A stretch of DNA of 64,000 bases from Flavobacteriales bacterium (GTDB lineage: Bacteria; Bacteroidota; Bacteroidia; Flavobacteriales_F; PHOS-HE28), in assembly GCA_016705955.1 (NCBI GenBank), contig JADJKO010000007.1, positions 62,001-126,000 on the forward strand, written 5' to 3'. Below the pieces are notes generated by a model that was not told the DNA's origin, did no database searches, and saw only the letters and a list, made by a program, of their open reading frames with translations. A program made the position numbers and the translations under genes. Positions 50,778 to 58,900 of this stretch are shown piece after piece (the stretch's first letter is position 1; the number at the start of each line of letters is the position of its first letter).

Positions 50778-52208
50778 ATGCTGTTCAACTCCATTGATTT
50801 CGCGGTCTTCCTGCCCTTGGTATTCGCAGGCTATTGGTTCCTGTGCCGCAGCCTACGGGCGCGCAACATCTTCCTGCTGGCGGCCAGCTATGTGTTCTAC
50901 GGCTGGTGGGATGCACGCTTCCTGCTGCTGGTAGCCCTGAGCTCGTTCATCGACTACGGCGTGGGCCGGGCGCTGGGGATCACCGATCACACGCCCCGAC
51001 GCCGTGCGCTGCTGTGGGTGAGCATCGTGGCGAATCTGGGCATGCTCGGCTTCTTCAAGTACTTCAACTTCTTCGTGGGCAATATCGAGCACGCCTTCAG
51101 CTTCCTCGGCGAACCGCTCACGCTGCACCACCTCGACATCGTCCTCCCGGTAGGCATCAGCTTCTACACGTTCCAAACGATGAGCTACACCATCGACGTG
51201 TACCGCAGGAAGCTGGCGCCGGAGCGCGACCTGGTGGCCTTCTTGGCCTACGTGAGCTTCTTTCCGCAACTGGTGGCAGGTCCCATCGAGCGCGCCACCA
51301 ACCTGTTGCCGCAATTCGCTGCGCCGCGCTCTTTCGATCGTGCCAAGGCGGTGGATGGGCTGCGCCAGATGCTCTGGGGCCTGTTCAAGAAGGTGGTGAT
51401 CGCGGACAACTGCGCCTCCTTCGTCAGTGTGGTCTTCGACACCCAAGGGCACAGCGGTAGCACCCTGCTGTTGGGCGCCGTACTCTTCAGCTTCCAGATC
51501 TACTGCGATTTCAGCGGGTACAGCGACATCGCCATCGGCTGCGCGCGGCTCTTCGGCTTCGACCTGATGCGCAATTTCGCTACGCCGTACTTCGCCCGCG
51601 ATATCGCCGAGTTCTGGCGGCGCTGGCACATCAGCCTGAGTACTTGGTTCCGTGATTATGTGTACATCCCGCTGGGCGGAAGCCGTGGTTCCACCTGGTC
51701 CATGATCAGGAACACGCTGGTGATCTTCATCGTGAGCGGGTTCTGGCACGGTGCCAACTGGACCTTCATTAGCTGGGGCGCCTTCCATGCGATCTGCTTC
51801 ATCCCGCTGCTGCTCGCCAAGCGCAACCGACAGCACCTGGAAGTGGTGGCTGCGCATACCTGGTTGCCTTCACTGCGTGAATTCCGGGGCATGGTCACCA
51901 CCAATCTTCTGGTGGTGCTGGCGTGGGTCTTTTTCCGTTCTGCGGACATGGGCTCCGCGCTCCAGTACCTCGGCGGCATCTTCAGCCCCTCGCTCTTCAC
52001 AGTGCCCACGGTGCGCCCATTGGATGTGCTGCTGCTCATCCTAGGCCTAGTGCTGGCGGAATGGGCCGGGCGACGCCTACAACACCCGCTACAGCTGCTG
52101 GACCGTGTGCCTTGGCGCCCTGTGCGGTGGCTCGTCTATTATGTGTTCATCGCCGTGGTGATCGGTCTGGGTGGAAAGGAGCAGGACTTCATCTACTTCC
52201 AGTTCTGA
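50778..52208 (+). CDS. MBOAT-family O-acyltransferase (AlgI-like)
   Basis: 476 aa with about ten to twelve membrane segments. AlgI/DltB-type features: FFKYFNFFVGNIEHA, LPVGISFYTFQTMSYTIDVY, VAGPIERATNLLPQF, FWRRWHISLSTWFRDYVYIP, and SGFWHGANWTFISWGAFH containing the catalytic membrane His. These enzymes pass acetyl groups across the inner membrane for O-acetylation of exported polymers, usually with an SGNH partner; the next gene fits that partner. Confidence 0.93.
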   Translation: MLFNSIDFAVFLPLVFAGYWFLCRSLRARNIFLLAASYVFYGWWDARFLLLVALSSFIDYGVGRALGITDHTPRRRALLWVSIVANLGMLGFFKYFNFFVGNIEHAFSFLGEPLTLHHLDIVLPVGISFYTFQTMSYTIDVYRRKLAPERDLVAFLAYVSFFPQLVAGPIERATNLLPQFAAPRSFDRAKAVDGLRQMLWGLFKKVVIADNCASFVSVVFDTQGHSGSTLLLGAVLFSFQIYCDFSGYSDIAIGCARLFGFDLMRNFATPYFARDIAEFWRRWHISLSTWFRDYVYIPLGGSRGSTWSMIRNTLVIFIVSGFWHGANWTFISWGAFHAICFIPLLLAKRNRQHLEVVAAHTWLPSLREFRGMVTTNLLVVLAWVFFRSADMGSALQYLGGIFSPSLFTVPTVRPLDVLLLILGLVLAEWAGRRLQHPLQLLDRVPWRPVRWLVYYVFIAVVIGLGGKEQDFIYFQF

Positions 52209-52209
52209 G

Positions 52210-53112
52210 ATGCGGTCCTTCCTCACCATACTCATGGGGTTCTGCGTACCACCGCTCATCTGGTGTACCGCCATGGCCCTGTGGAATGTGCATGCCATGC
52301 GGCAGGAGACTGTGCGCCTCCATACCCGTACCGTGGCCATGGGCGACTCACATATCGCCAGTGACATCGACCCCAGCGTGTTGGCCGGTTCCCAGAACAT
52401 TTCCCTCGCGGCCGAACCGTACCTGCTTTCCTGGTACAAGCTCAACCGGATCACCACGCATTATCGCATCGACACCCTCATCCTCGGCTTCAGCCCGAAC
52501 AACCTGAGCGATAAGGATCATGAGTTGTTCCGGGATGGGGCATGGGCCACCGAGCGACTCATAGTGCGGATCTATCCCCTGGTCACTTTCAGTGAGGCGC
52601 TGCGCCTGCCCTTGCACCGCAGGACCTACCTGCGCACACTTTTCATGCGCCTATGTACATGGCCGCGTACCGCCCATGCGGAGTACATCGGTTCCTTCGA
52701 GCGCTTGAAGGTCCCGTACCATCCGGATGCCGCAACCGCGTTGAAGCGCCATTTCGTGGACAAGGCCGGGCAGGTCGCACCGGTGTCCAATGTGGGCATC
52801 GCCTACCTCGATTCCATCGTGCTCCGATGCCGCCGGGACAGCATGGTCCTGTACCTCGTGGGAACGCCCTTGCACCCCACCTACCGCAGGGGCATCCCCC
52901 CGGCCCTCATGGCCGAATACGATGCGCTGAAGCACAAGTATGTTGCGTGGGGCGTGCAGGTGCTCGATCATATCAACCTGTACAACACCGATAGCCTCTT
53001 CGCCAATAGCGATCACTTGAATGCCGCAGGTGCGCACAGCTTTACCCGCTTGGTCAGCGCGGAGATGGGCAGGCCGCCGATTGCACCCGGGCCACCACGC
53101 CCGGTGCGCTAG
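52210..53112 (+). CDS. SGNH-hydrolase-like partner of the MBOAT protein
   Basis: About 300 aa. N-terminal membrane anchor (FLTILMGFCVPPLIWCTAMAL). VAMGDSHIASDIDP carries the catalytic Ser in the GDSH form used by AlgJ/AlgX/PatB-like acetyltransferases, and LFANSDHLNAAGAHSF the DxxH catalytic pair. It starts 2 bp after the MBOAT stop codon. Together they form a two-component O-acetylation machine; the acceptor may be a surface polysaccharide or peptidoglycan. Confidence 0.82.
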   Translation: MRSFLTILMGFCVPPLIWCTAMALWNVHAMRQETVRLHTRTVAMGDSHIASDIDPSVLAGSQNISLAAEPYLLSWYKLNRITTHYRIDTLILGFSPNNLSDKDHELFRDGAWATERLIVRIYPLVTFSEALRLPLHRRTYLRTLFMRLCTWPRTAHAEYIGSFERLKVPYHPDAATALKRHFVDKAGQVAPVSNVGIAYLDSIVLRCRRDSMVLYLVGTPLHPTYRRGIPPALMAEYDALKHKYVAWGVQVLDHINLYNTDSLFANSDHLNAAGAHSFTRLVSAEMGRPPIAPGPPRPVR

Positions 53113-53279
53113 TGCATTCGGTGCGGCGCTGGCCGTTCCGGTGCGGAATGACGGAACACCCGGATGCATCACACCGAGGGAGGTGCCGCCCGTGATGGTG
53201 CAGTCGATGAACGCGCGTGCGTCCGATCGTTGGAAAACAGTCACGCCCGCTCAGGGGGCCATGGCAGAGGGAATGCAAA

Positions 53280-53385
53280 GGTTGCCGCAGATGGCGCGGA
53301 TAACGCAGATGGAATACAAAGGCAGCAGCGGGATGGAATGCAAATACATCCGCAGCGGGCTTGCCTACCGACAGGCTGAATACCA
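53280..53385. repeat. Solo copy of the CGCAGAT / CCTACCG repeat family
   Basis: Contains CGCAGATGGCGCGGATAACG, AATACATCCGCAG and CTTGCCTACCGACAGGC, the same words as the arms flanking the GxxExxY gene (58268-58309 and 58901-58941), but without a cargo gene. Confidence 0.6.
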
Positions 53386-53415
53386 ATGACGACCGGAAGC
53401 GCTTGAACACAACAA

Positions 53416-53437
53416 CCCCCGCTCTTGCGCGCGGGGG
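53416..53437 (-). terminator. Minus-strand hairpin terminator
   Basis: Seven-base GC arms 53416-53422 and 53431-53437 around an 8-base loop; the minus-strand exit is TTGTTGTGTT. It would stop the transcript of 53593-54018. Confidence 0.6.
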
Positions 53438-53592
53438 CTGCCGTCTTGGACGCGCGGCCAGACCATGCGTAATTGGAGACTGTCCATCTCATCAACGCCG
53501 AAAGGATCGTCCGTGTTGCCCGCGTCGCTCACGCCGCGCGGTGCAGCCGCCCCAAGCACAAAGGGAAACACTGCTGTGGTCCTACGCGTCGC

Positions 53593-54018
53593 TCAGGAGA
53601 AACGCAAGGTGTCGTCGAAAAAGCCTTTGAGCAGGAAGTCGTTGTGCGATGCCTCGAACTCCACCTCGACGATATGGCCGTCGTCATCGAGGGTGAAGTT
53701 GAAGTCGGCCACCTCCCCCAGCGCACCTCTATAGCCGATGGCAAGGAAAACGAAGTGATCGGTGCCCAGGGATACATTGAACTCGAGAAATCCATCGTAT
53801 TGCAGGGCGTTCAACCCATCGAATCCGTCGCCGAAGATCCCGAGGAGATCGAAGCCCTGATCAAGCCCCTTGTTCACACCATCGATGGTGGCGTTGCGAT
53901 CGGGGTGGTGCCGCAGCGCGCGCATCATGCCTACCAGTTCGTTCTCATCCACCAGCGACAAGGCCTTCCAGACAAGCTGTTGCTCCTGGTTCAAGGGAGG
54001 TAGGTCGCGGCGGGGCAT
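53593..54018 (-). CDS. Uncharacterised protein, member of a divergent paralogous pair
   Basis: 141 aa, soluble, acidic. Helical N-terminal half with MMRALRHHPDRNATIDGVNK and GLDQGFDLLGIFGDGFDGLN, then a strand-rich half (FLEFNVSLGTDHFVFLAI, DDDGHIVEVEFEAS). The protein encoded at 54192-54605 shares this layout and the RA-RHHP-R motif. I do not recognise a named family. Start at 54018 (MPRRDLPPL); TACATTCG lies 16 bp upstream. Confidence 0.7.
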   Translation of the reverse strand: MPRRDLPPLNQEQQLVWKALSLVDENELVGMMRALRHHPDRNATIDGVNKGLDQGFDLLGIFGDGFDGLNALQYDGFLEFNVSLGTDHFVFLAIGYRGALGEVADFNFTLDDDGHIVEVEFEASHNDFLLKGFFDDTLRFS

Positions 54019-54034
54019 TGTATGAGGCCTGGAA

Positions 54035-54042
54035 CGAATGTA
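54035..54042 (-). promoter_or_regulatory. -7 promoter element for 53593-54018
   Basis: Minus strand TACATTCG, 16 bp before the ATG at 54018. Confidence 0.55.
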
Positions 54043-54191
54043 ATGGCTGCGCAGTATGCCGCCCAAAAGGACGCGGTCGGCATGAATGGCAAAGTGTGAG
54101 GGCGGTTGTAGCAGGGTCCGTGGTTCGGTCCGGAACGCCTCGGATAACAAGCCGCCGGAGCGTACGTTTATCGGACCAATAGGAATACACC

Positions 54192-54605
54192 ATGGCTACT
54201 ACCCCTCGCTTTCGCACCATTGGGCCGATGAACTGGTCCCAACAGGTGCTCCACAAGATCCTATCGGTCATCACGGAACCCGGCCTCATCGCCATCCTCC
54301 GCGCTGTACGCCACCATCCATCGCGCCCGTTGCTTGTTGATGCCATCAACGCAGAACTCGACAAAGGCACTTCCCTCATGGCCTTTTTCAGCGATAATGG
54401 CTACGCCGAACGCGTGCTCAAGGAGAACCTTTTCATCATGGAAGTGGCATGGGCGGAGGATGGGGAACAGCATTGCGACTTCAAATTCGGCATGACCGGG
54501 GATGACGAGGAAGGAGCTGTATGGGGTATCAAGATCGATGCTCAAGGCAAGGTGCATGTGGAGGAAGAAGCGCTCATCGTGTGGTCACCCGAGGATCCAT
54601 TGTAG
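54192..54605 (+). CDS. Uncharacterised protein, divergent paralogue of 53593-54018
   Basis: 137 aa. AILRAVRHHPSRPLLVDAIN, AELDKGTSLMAFFSDNGYAE and a strand-rich end (FIMEVAWAEDGEQHCDFKFG, IDAQGKVHVEEEALIVW) parallel the divergently transcribed neighbour position by position. TACGTTTA at 54163-54170 may be its -7 element. No named family recognised. Confidence 0.7.
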   Translation: MATTPRFRTIGPMNWSQQVLHKILSVITEPGLIAILRAVRHHPSRPLLVDAINAELDKGTSLMAFFSDNGYAERVLKENLFIMEVAWAEDGEQHCDFKFGMTGDDEEGAVWGIKIDAQGKVHVEEEALIVWSPEDPL

Positions 54606-54675
54606 CAGCGCTAGCTGACTACGGGGTTCCCGAAGACGGGAGACCCAACATTCATACAGGGCGGGGGAGGTTCGG

Positions 54676-54704
54676 GTTGGTCCGGATCGCAGATCCGAAC
54701 CAAC
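54676..54704. repeat. Palindromic hairpin upstream of 54737
   Basis: Thirteen-base arms 54676-54688 and 54692-54704 with one mismatch and a 3-base loop, containing GGATC-GCA-GATCC. There is no T run; it may be a REP-like palindrome or a weak terminator for 54192-54605. Confidence 0.55.
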
Positions 54705-54736
54705 AACATCCGCGTGAGCGGGGGGCCATCTTCCAC

Positions 54737-55084
54737 ATGAAGCAAGCCTACCTCTTCCCGGGTAAGCCCTGGATCGATGGGGCGGATAGCACGCGCATCG
54801 AAGCACTGAACACACGGGACAGCCTCTTCACCGAATACGTGAACGGACTCTCACCGAGCATGGCTGGCAAGAGCATGCATGAACGCTGCTTTGCCCTGAT
54901 GGGTAGCGAAGGCGCGAAAGCGGTGCAAACGGAGATCGAAGCGGCGCGCAAGGAGCATGTGATGCAGTTGCTTCTGAGCGAAGGCCTACCGGCGGCACGC
55001 GTGCGCTTCCGCGAGGGCACGGCGGAAGAACTGGCCGGACAACGCGGTGTGCCGGGGTACCGGTTCGTGTACGGGGTGGAGTGA
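54737..55084 (+). CDS. Hypothetical small protein
   Basis: 115 aa, starting MKQAYLFPGKPWIDGADSTR, helical in the middle (GAKAVQTEIEAARKEHVMQL), with an end (RGVPGYRFVYGVE) that looks like a final beta strand. No signal peptide, no recognised domain. Start at 54737 chosen because the upstream frame reads through the hairpin repeat at 54676-54704. Confidence 0.5.
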   Translation: MKQAYLFPGKPWIDGADSTRIEALNTRDSLFTEYVNGLSPSMAGKSMHERCFALMGSEGAKAVQTEIEAARKEHVMQLLLSEGLPAARVRFREGTAEELAGQRGVPGYRFVYGVE

Positions 55085-55151
55085 GGCGAGGATGTGCGGA
55101 GATGGCTTTGGAAGCGCACACTGACCCCTTCACTTCACCGATAAGGCCTGA

Positions 55152-55976
55152 TCATTCATCCTTGGCCGAGCGTGCCTTCAATACCTCTTCCGCAACGTGG
55201 AGATAGATCGGATCCTTACTGGCGATCAAGTACTCGCGAATGAACCAGTCAGGGATATCCTTATCGCTCCATGCCCAAGCCCGACCGATGGCCGTCTTCT
55301 TCATTTCCGCGAACATCAGCGGCTTCTCGCCTGAATTATCGAAAACGAAGGCGTGGTAACAGAGGTCGATGCCGGGAAGAAGTTGCTGCAACGACCGACC
55401 ATAGCGTTCAATGATCTTCATGCGCGGCACATCATGTCCTCCACGTTCCACTCGTGTTCGTATTCGATCGATGTTCAGTTCGGATGAATTCGTCGCGACG
55501 AAATACAGGTAGACCTTGTATCCGGCCTTCCCGGCTTTGCGCATGAGGTCCAGCTTGCTCGAATGGCTGAAGACGGTCTCGAACGAGAATTTCCTCTTGG
55601 CCTTGAGCAGTTGGTCGCATAGGAAGGCCGCCAAGAGTTGGGCGAAGTGTTCGGCGTACTCCTTGGACTTCAGTTCGAAGGTGTTCTTGTGGTACCGTTG
55701 TCCGGTCCTGAAGCGGTGCTGCGTGAATTGCGCATTCAACAATCCTGTAGTGGTCGCGAACCTGGCAAGCGTCGAACGACTTGCGACCACTTGATACGTG
55801 TCCAACGATAAGGTACCCTTCTCGCGCAGGGTCCTCGCAATTTCATCGGCATTCACGTACGTACCAACGTCAACAGGTCTTCCGCCCACCTTGGTTTCAC
55901 GGACCTGCTTCAGCATGATGCTCTTTCCGGAACCGTTGGGACCGGCGAACACACGCAAGCGAAGTGTCCCTGGCAT
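55152..55976 (-). CDS. Zeta-toxin-like P-loop kinase
   Basis: 274 aa. RVFAGPNGSGKSIMLKQV near the start is a Walker A loop; YVNADEIARTL is the conserved zeta-type motif after it, and FSFETVFSHSSKLDLM the following block with the base-like Glu. Zeta toxins phosphorylate UDP-sugars and block cell-wall synthesis; many chromosomal relatives are uncharacterised. It lies 6 bp after a small basic gene that would be its antidote. Confidence 0.82.
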   Translation of the reverse strand: MPGTLRLRVFAGPNGSGKSIMLKQVRETKVGGRPVDVGTYVNADEIARTLREKGTLSLDTYQVVASRSTLARFATTTGLLNAQFTQHRFRTGQRYHKNTFELKSKEYAEHFAQLLAAFLCDQLLKAKRKFSFETVFSHSSKLDLMRKAGKAGYKVYLYFVATNSSELNIDRIRTRVERGGHDVPRMKIIERYGRSLQQLLPGIDLCYHAFVFDNSGEKPLMFAEMKKTAIGRAWAWSDKDIPDWFIREYLIASKDPIYLHVAEEVLKARSAKDE

Positions 55977-55982
55977 GCGTCA

Positions 55983-56207
55983 CTACTTCTGCAAGCGAAT
56001 GAGTTCCAAGCGCTTCACACGGCGCTTCACGATGCCATTCTTGTCCACCATCACCAGCCAACCATCCTTCTCCACCATGATGGTCTTGCGTACCTTGAAG
56101 GCTTCTTCTGCCGCACGCTTCGTGGCTTTCTTGAACGCCGCGTTCATGGCCTCACCTTCTGCACTTGGCTTCTTCCGGATGGTGACTTTCTCTCGTTTCG
56201 CTGCCAT
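55983..56207 (-). CDS. Small basic protein, candidate antitoxin of the zeta-like gene
   Basis: 74 aa. MAAKREKVTIRKKPSAEGEA then MNAAFKKATKRAAEEAFKVR, ending VKRRVKRLELIRLQK. It is short, charged, immediately upstream of and co-transcribed with the zeta-like gene, the usual antitoxin place. The ATG at 56207 has TACCTTTG 5 bp upstream, so the mRNA may be leaderless. Confidence 0.7.
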   Translation of the reverse strand: MAAKREKVTIRKKPSAEGEAMNAAFKKATKRAAEEAFKVRKTIMVEKDGWLVMVDKNGIVKRRVKRLELIRLQK

Positions 56208-56212
56208 GATCT

Positions 56213-56220
56213 CAAAGGTA
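56213..56220 (-). promoter_or_regulatory. -7 promoter element of the toxin module
   Basis: Minus strand TACCTTTG, a perfect TAnnTTTG match, only 5 bp before the ATG at 56207. Confidence 0.6.
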
Positions 56221-56296
56221 ACGCAGGCGTGGATCGGATCCGATCTTCCCCTCCCCTGCATTCCCGACCTTCGCGCCCCGCCACCGGCGAAGCCCT

Positions 56297-58264
56297 ATGA
56301 ACGTCCTCTCTGTCGAACGCGTCGCGAAGCGCTACGGTCCACGCCAACTTTTCTCGGACATCTCCTTCGGTCTGGAGAAGGGCCAGAAGACGGCCATCGT
56401 CGCGCGCAACGGCACGGGCAAGAGCACCTTGTTGAAGTGCATCGCAGGCTTGGAGACGCCCGATGAGGGGATCATCTCCTTCAACAAAGGCATCCGCGTG
56501 GGCTACCTGGACCAGAACGTACACATGACGGCCACGCATAGCCTGGTGGACGAGATGCTGGACCAGGACGATCCGATCACGAATGCGGTCCGCGCCTATG
56601 AGCACGCCGTGGCCCGCCACGCCGATGGGAAGGTGATGCAGGATGCCATCCACCGGATGACGGAACTGAACGCGTGGGACTACGAGGCGCACGTGCAAGT
56701 GCTGCTACACCGTTTCGGGTTGCGCGACATGGAGCAGCCGGTGAACTCCTTGAGCGGCGGCCAGCAGAAGCGCCTCGCCATGGCCAAGGTCCTCATCCAC
56801 GCGCCCGATGTGCTGATCCTGGACGAGCCGACCAACCACCTCGACATGAACATGATCGAGCAGTTGGAGGAGGAATTGAGCGTACCCAACCTCACCCTCC
56901 TGCTCGTGACCCACGATCGCTACTTCCTCGACAACGTCTGCGACGAGATCATCGAGATGGAGTTCGGCGACTTCACGCGCTTCAAAGGCAACTACAGCTA
57001 TTACGTGGAGAAGAAGGCGGCGCTGGACGAGGTGCGCGATGCCACGCAGCAACACTTGCGCGGATTGATGCGCAGCGAATTGGAGTGGGTGCGCAAGATG
57101 CCGCGCGCGCGGGGCACCAAGAGCAAGAGCCGCTTGGACAAGTTCGAAGTGATCAAGGCGGACGCCACGCGGAACTTCGATCGCGATCAGGTGAAGATCG
57201 AGGTGAAGACCGACCGCCTCGGTGGCAAAGTGATCGAGACGCGCAACCTCACCAAGGGCTTCGGCGACCCCAACGATCCGGACAAGTACAAGCCCATCGT
57301 CTCGCACTTCTCCTATTCACTCAAGCGCGGCGACCGCATCGGCATCGTCGGCCCGAACGGTATCGGCAAGAGCACCTTCCTTGATCTGCTTACGCAGAAG
57401 ATGGAACCCGATGCAGGAACAGTGAGCATCGGCGCCACCGTGATCCTCGGCACCTTCGGGCAACAGGGCCTGCACCTGAAAGAGGACAAACGCATCATCG
57501 ATGTGGTGCGCGACATCGCCGAGATCATCCCGCTGAACAAAGGGAAAACGCTAACGGCATCGGGCCTGCTCGAACGCTTCCTCTTCGACAAGGAGCAACA
57601 GTGGCAATACGTGAGCACGTTGAGCGGTGGTGAGAAACGTCGCCTCTACCTGTGTACCGTGCTGATGCAGAACCCGAACGTCCTCGTCCTCGATGAGCCC
57701 ACGAACGACCTCGACATCCCAACGCTGAACGCGCTGGAGGAATTCCTGAAGGACCTTGACGTGTGCCTCCTCATCGTGAGCCACGACCGCTTCTTCATGG
57801 ACAAGATGTGTACGAAGCTGCTCGTCTTCCAGGGTGAAGGGAAGATCAAAGAGTGGGTGGGCAGCTACACGGAGTTGCGGGATGTGCAGCGCGCGGAGGC
57901 AGCGCGAAGCAAGGCCAAGCCTAGCAAGGCGGCGGCAGTTGAGAGCGTGAAGGAAGAGCCCAACGAGATCGCGGCCAAGGGTGGCAAGACCGCTTCGGCT
58001 GGCCAAGAGGCCAACCTCGCGGTGACGGAAGCAGGGGCCGGGTCCGCGAAGAAGAAGTTGACCTACGCGGAGAAGTTGGAGTTGCAGAAGATCGACAAGG
58101 AGATGCCGAAGCTGGAGAAGAAGAAGGAGGAGATCCTGTTGGAGATGGCCAAGGGTGGCACGGACCACCACAAACTGATGGAGCATTCCATCGCGCTGGA
58201 GAAAGCCACCAAGGAACTGGACCGGATCACGGACCGGTGGCTGGAGTTGAGCGAGCGGGGGTGA
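56297..58264 (+). CDS. ABC-F family ATPase (Uup-like)
   Basis: 655 aa with two ABC domains and no membrane part. Domain 1: ARNGTGKSTLLK, LSGGQQKRLAMAK, LILDEPTNHLD. Domain 2: GPNGIGKSTFLD, LSGGEKRRLYLC, LVLDEPTNDLD. A linker helix pair (about 240-300) and a lysine-rich C-terminal coiled coil (KLTYAEKLELQKIDKEMPKL) as in Uup. ABC-F proteins act on the ribosome or on nucleic acid structures. Its stop is 4 bp from the left repeat of the GxxExxY cassette. Confidence 0.93.
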   Translation: MNVLSVERVAKRYGPRQLFSDISFGLEKGQKTAIVARNGTGKSTLLKCIAGLETPDEGIISFNKGIRVGYLDQNVHMTATHSLVDEMLDQDDPITNAVRAYEHAVARHADGKVMQDAIHRMTELNAWDYEAHVQVLLHRFGLRDMEQPVNSLSGGQQKRLAMAKVLIHAPDVLILDEPTNHLDMNMIEQLEEELSVPNLTLLLVTHDRYFLDNVCDEIIEMEFGDFTRFKGNYSYYVEKKAALDEVRDATQQHLRGLMRSELEWVRKMPRARGTKSKSRLDKFEVIKADATRNFDRDQVKIEVKTDRLGGKVIETRNLTKGFGDPNDPDKYKPIVSHFSYSLKRGDRIGIVGPNGIGKSTFLDLLTQKMEPDAGTVSIGATVILGTFGQQGLHLKEDKRIIDVVRDIAEIIPLNKGKTLTASGLLERFLFDKEQQWQYVSTLSGGEKRRLYLCTVLMQNPNVLVLDEPTNDLDIPTLNALEEFLKDLDVCLLIVSHDRFFMDKMCTKLLVFQGEGKIKEWVGSYTELRDVQRAEAARSKAKPSKAAAVESVKEEPNEIAAKGGKTASAGQEANLAVTEAGAGSAKKKLTYAEKLELQKIDKEMPKLEKKKEEILLEMAKGGTDHHKLMEHSIALEKATKELDRITDRWLELSERG

Positions 58265-58267
58265 AGT

Positions 58268-58309
58268 GAATACATCCACAGATTTCGCAGATGGGCCTGC
58301 CTACCGGCG
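58268..58309 (+). repeat. Left inverted repeat of cassette 3
   Basis: 42 bp, beginning GAATACATCCACAGATTTCG; partner of 58901-58941. Confidence 0.7.
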
Positions 58310-58439
58310 GCCTCGAGCGTGGATAGCTCAGAAGGAATCCGCAGGACCTGCCCCGTTCACGAGATTTCGCAGATGGGCCTGCCTACCGGCAGGCAGGCAG
58401 ACAATGCAAGTTGCGGGCAAAGCTTACTTACTATTGGGA

Positions 58440-58823
58440 ATGGACCAGCGGGATCCGGAAACCTATGCGATCATTGGCGCGGCAATGGAGGTCCATGCCC
58501 AATTGGGACATGGCTTTCTTGAGAATGTGTACCACGACGCATTGTGTGCTGAACTGACGCTGCGCGGCATTCCTTTCCAGCGAGAGGTTCAATTCCAAGT
58601 GTTGTACAAAGGAGTACCACTCTCAGTGAAGTACCGGTCCGATCTGGTTTGCCTTGGTTCGATCATCTTTGAACTCAAGGCCATACACAGGATCAGCAGC
58701 GTTGACCAAGCCCAACTCTTGAACTATTTGAAAGCATCCGGCCTTAACCGTGGCCTGCTCTTGAATTTCGGAAGCCCTAGCCTGCAGCACGAGCGCATGG
58801 TCTGGAACTACGAAGAAGAATAG
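58440..58823 (+). CDS. GxxExxY protein
   Basis: 127 aa. The name-giving motif is in LGHGFLENVYHDAL (GxxExxY), followed by LRGIPFQREVQFQVLYKGV, SDLVCLGSIIFELKAIHRIS and LLNFGSPSLQHERMVW. The D..E.K pattern (DLV...IFELKAI) resembles a PD-(D/E)XK nuclease-like core. Members occur in many copies in some genomes and have no established role. Start at 58440 (MDQRDPETYA); the longer opening reads through repeat sequence (for example CLPAGRQ). Sits between the inverted repeats of cassette 3. Confidence 0.88.
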   Translation: MDQRDPETYAIIGAAMEVHAQLGHGFLENVYHDALCAELTLRGIPFQREVQFQVLYKGVPLSVKYRSDLVCLGSIIFELKAIHRISSVDQAQLLNYLKASGLNRGLLLNFGSPSLQHERMVWNYEEE

Positions 58824-58900
58824 CGTCACCATCACTAAGAAGACCATCGGTAGGTGGTCCGATCTGCGTAATCTGCGGATAACCCTTTCCATCCACCCAT

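Larger units (their letters stand above)
53113..53592. other. Intergenic region with a solo repeat and a terminator
   Basis: 480 bp between converging genes. It contains the repeat at 53280-53385 and the hairpin at 53416-53437. Short open frames across it include the repeat and look non-coding. Confidence 0.5.

Noticed and set aside
53365..53571. Minus-strand 68-aa frame
   Set aside because: It runs through the terminator hairpin and the solo repeat, so is unlikely to be a gene.
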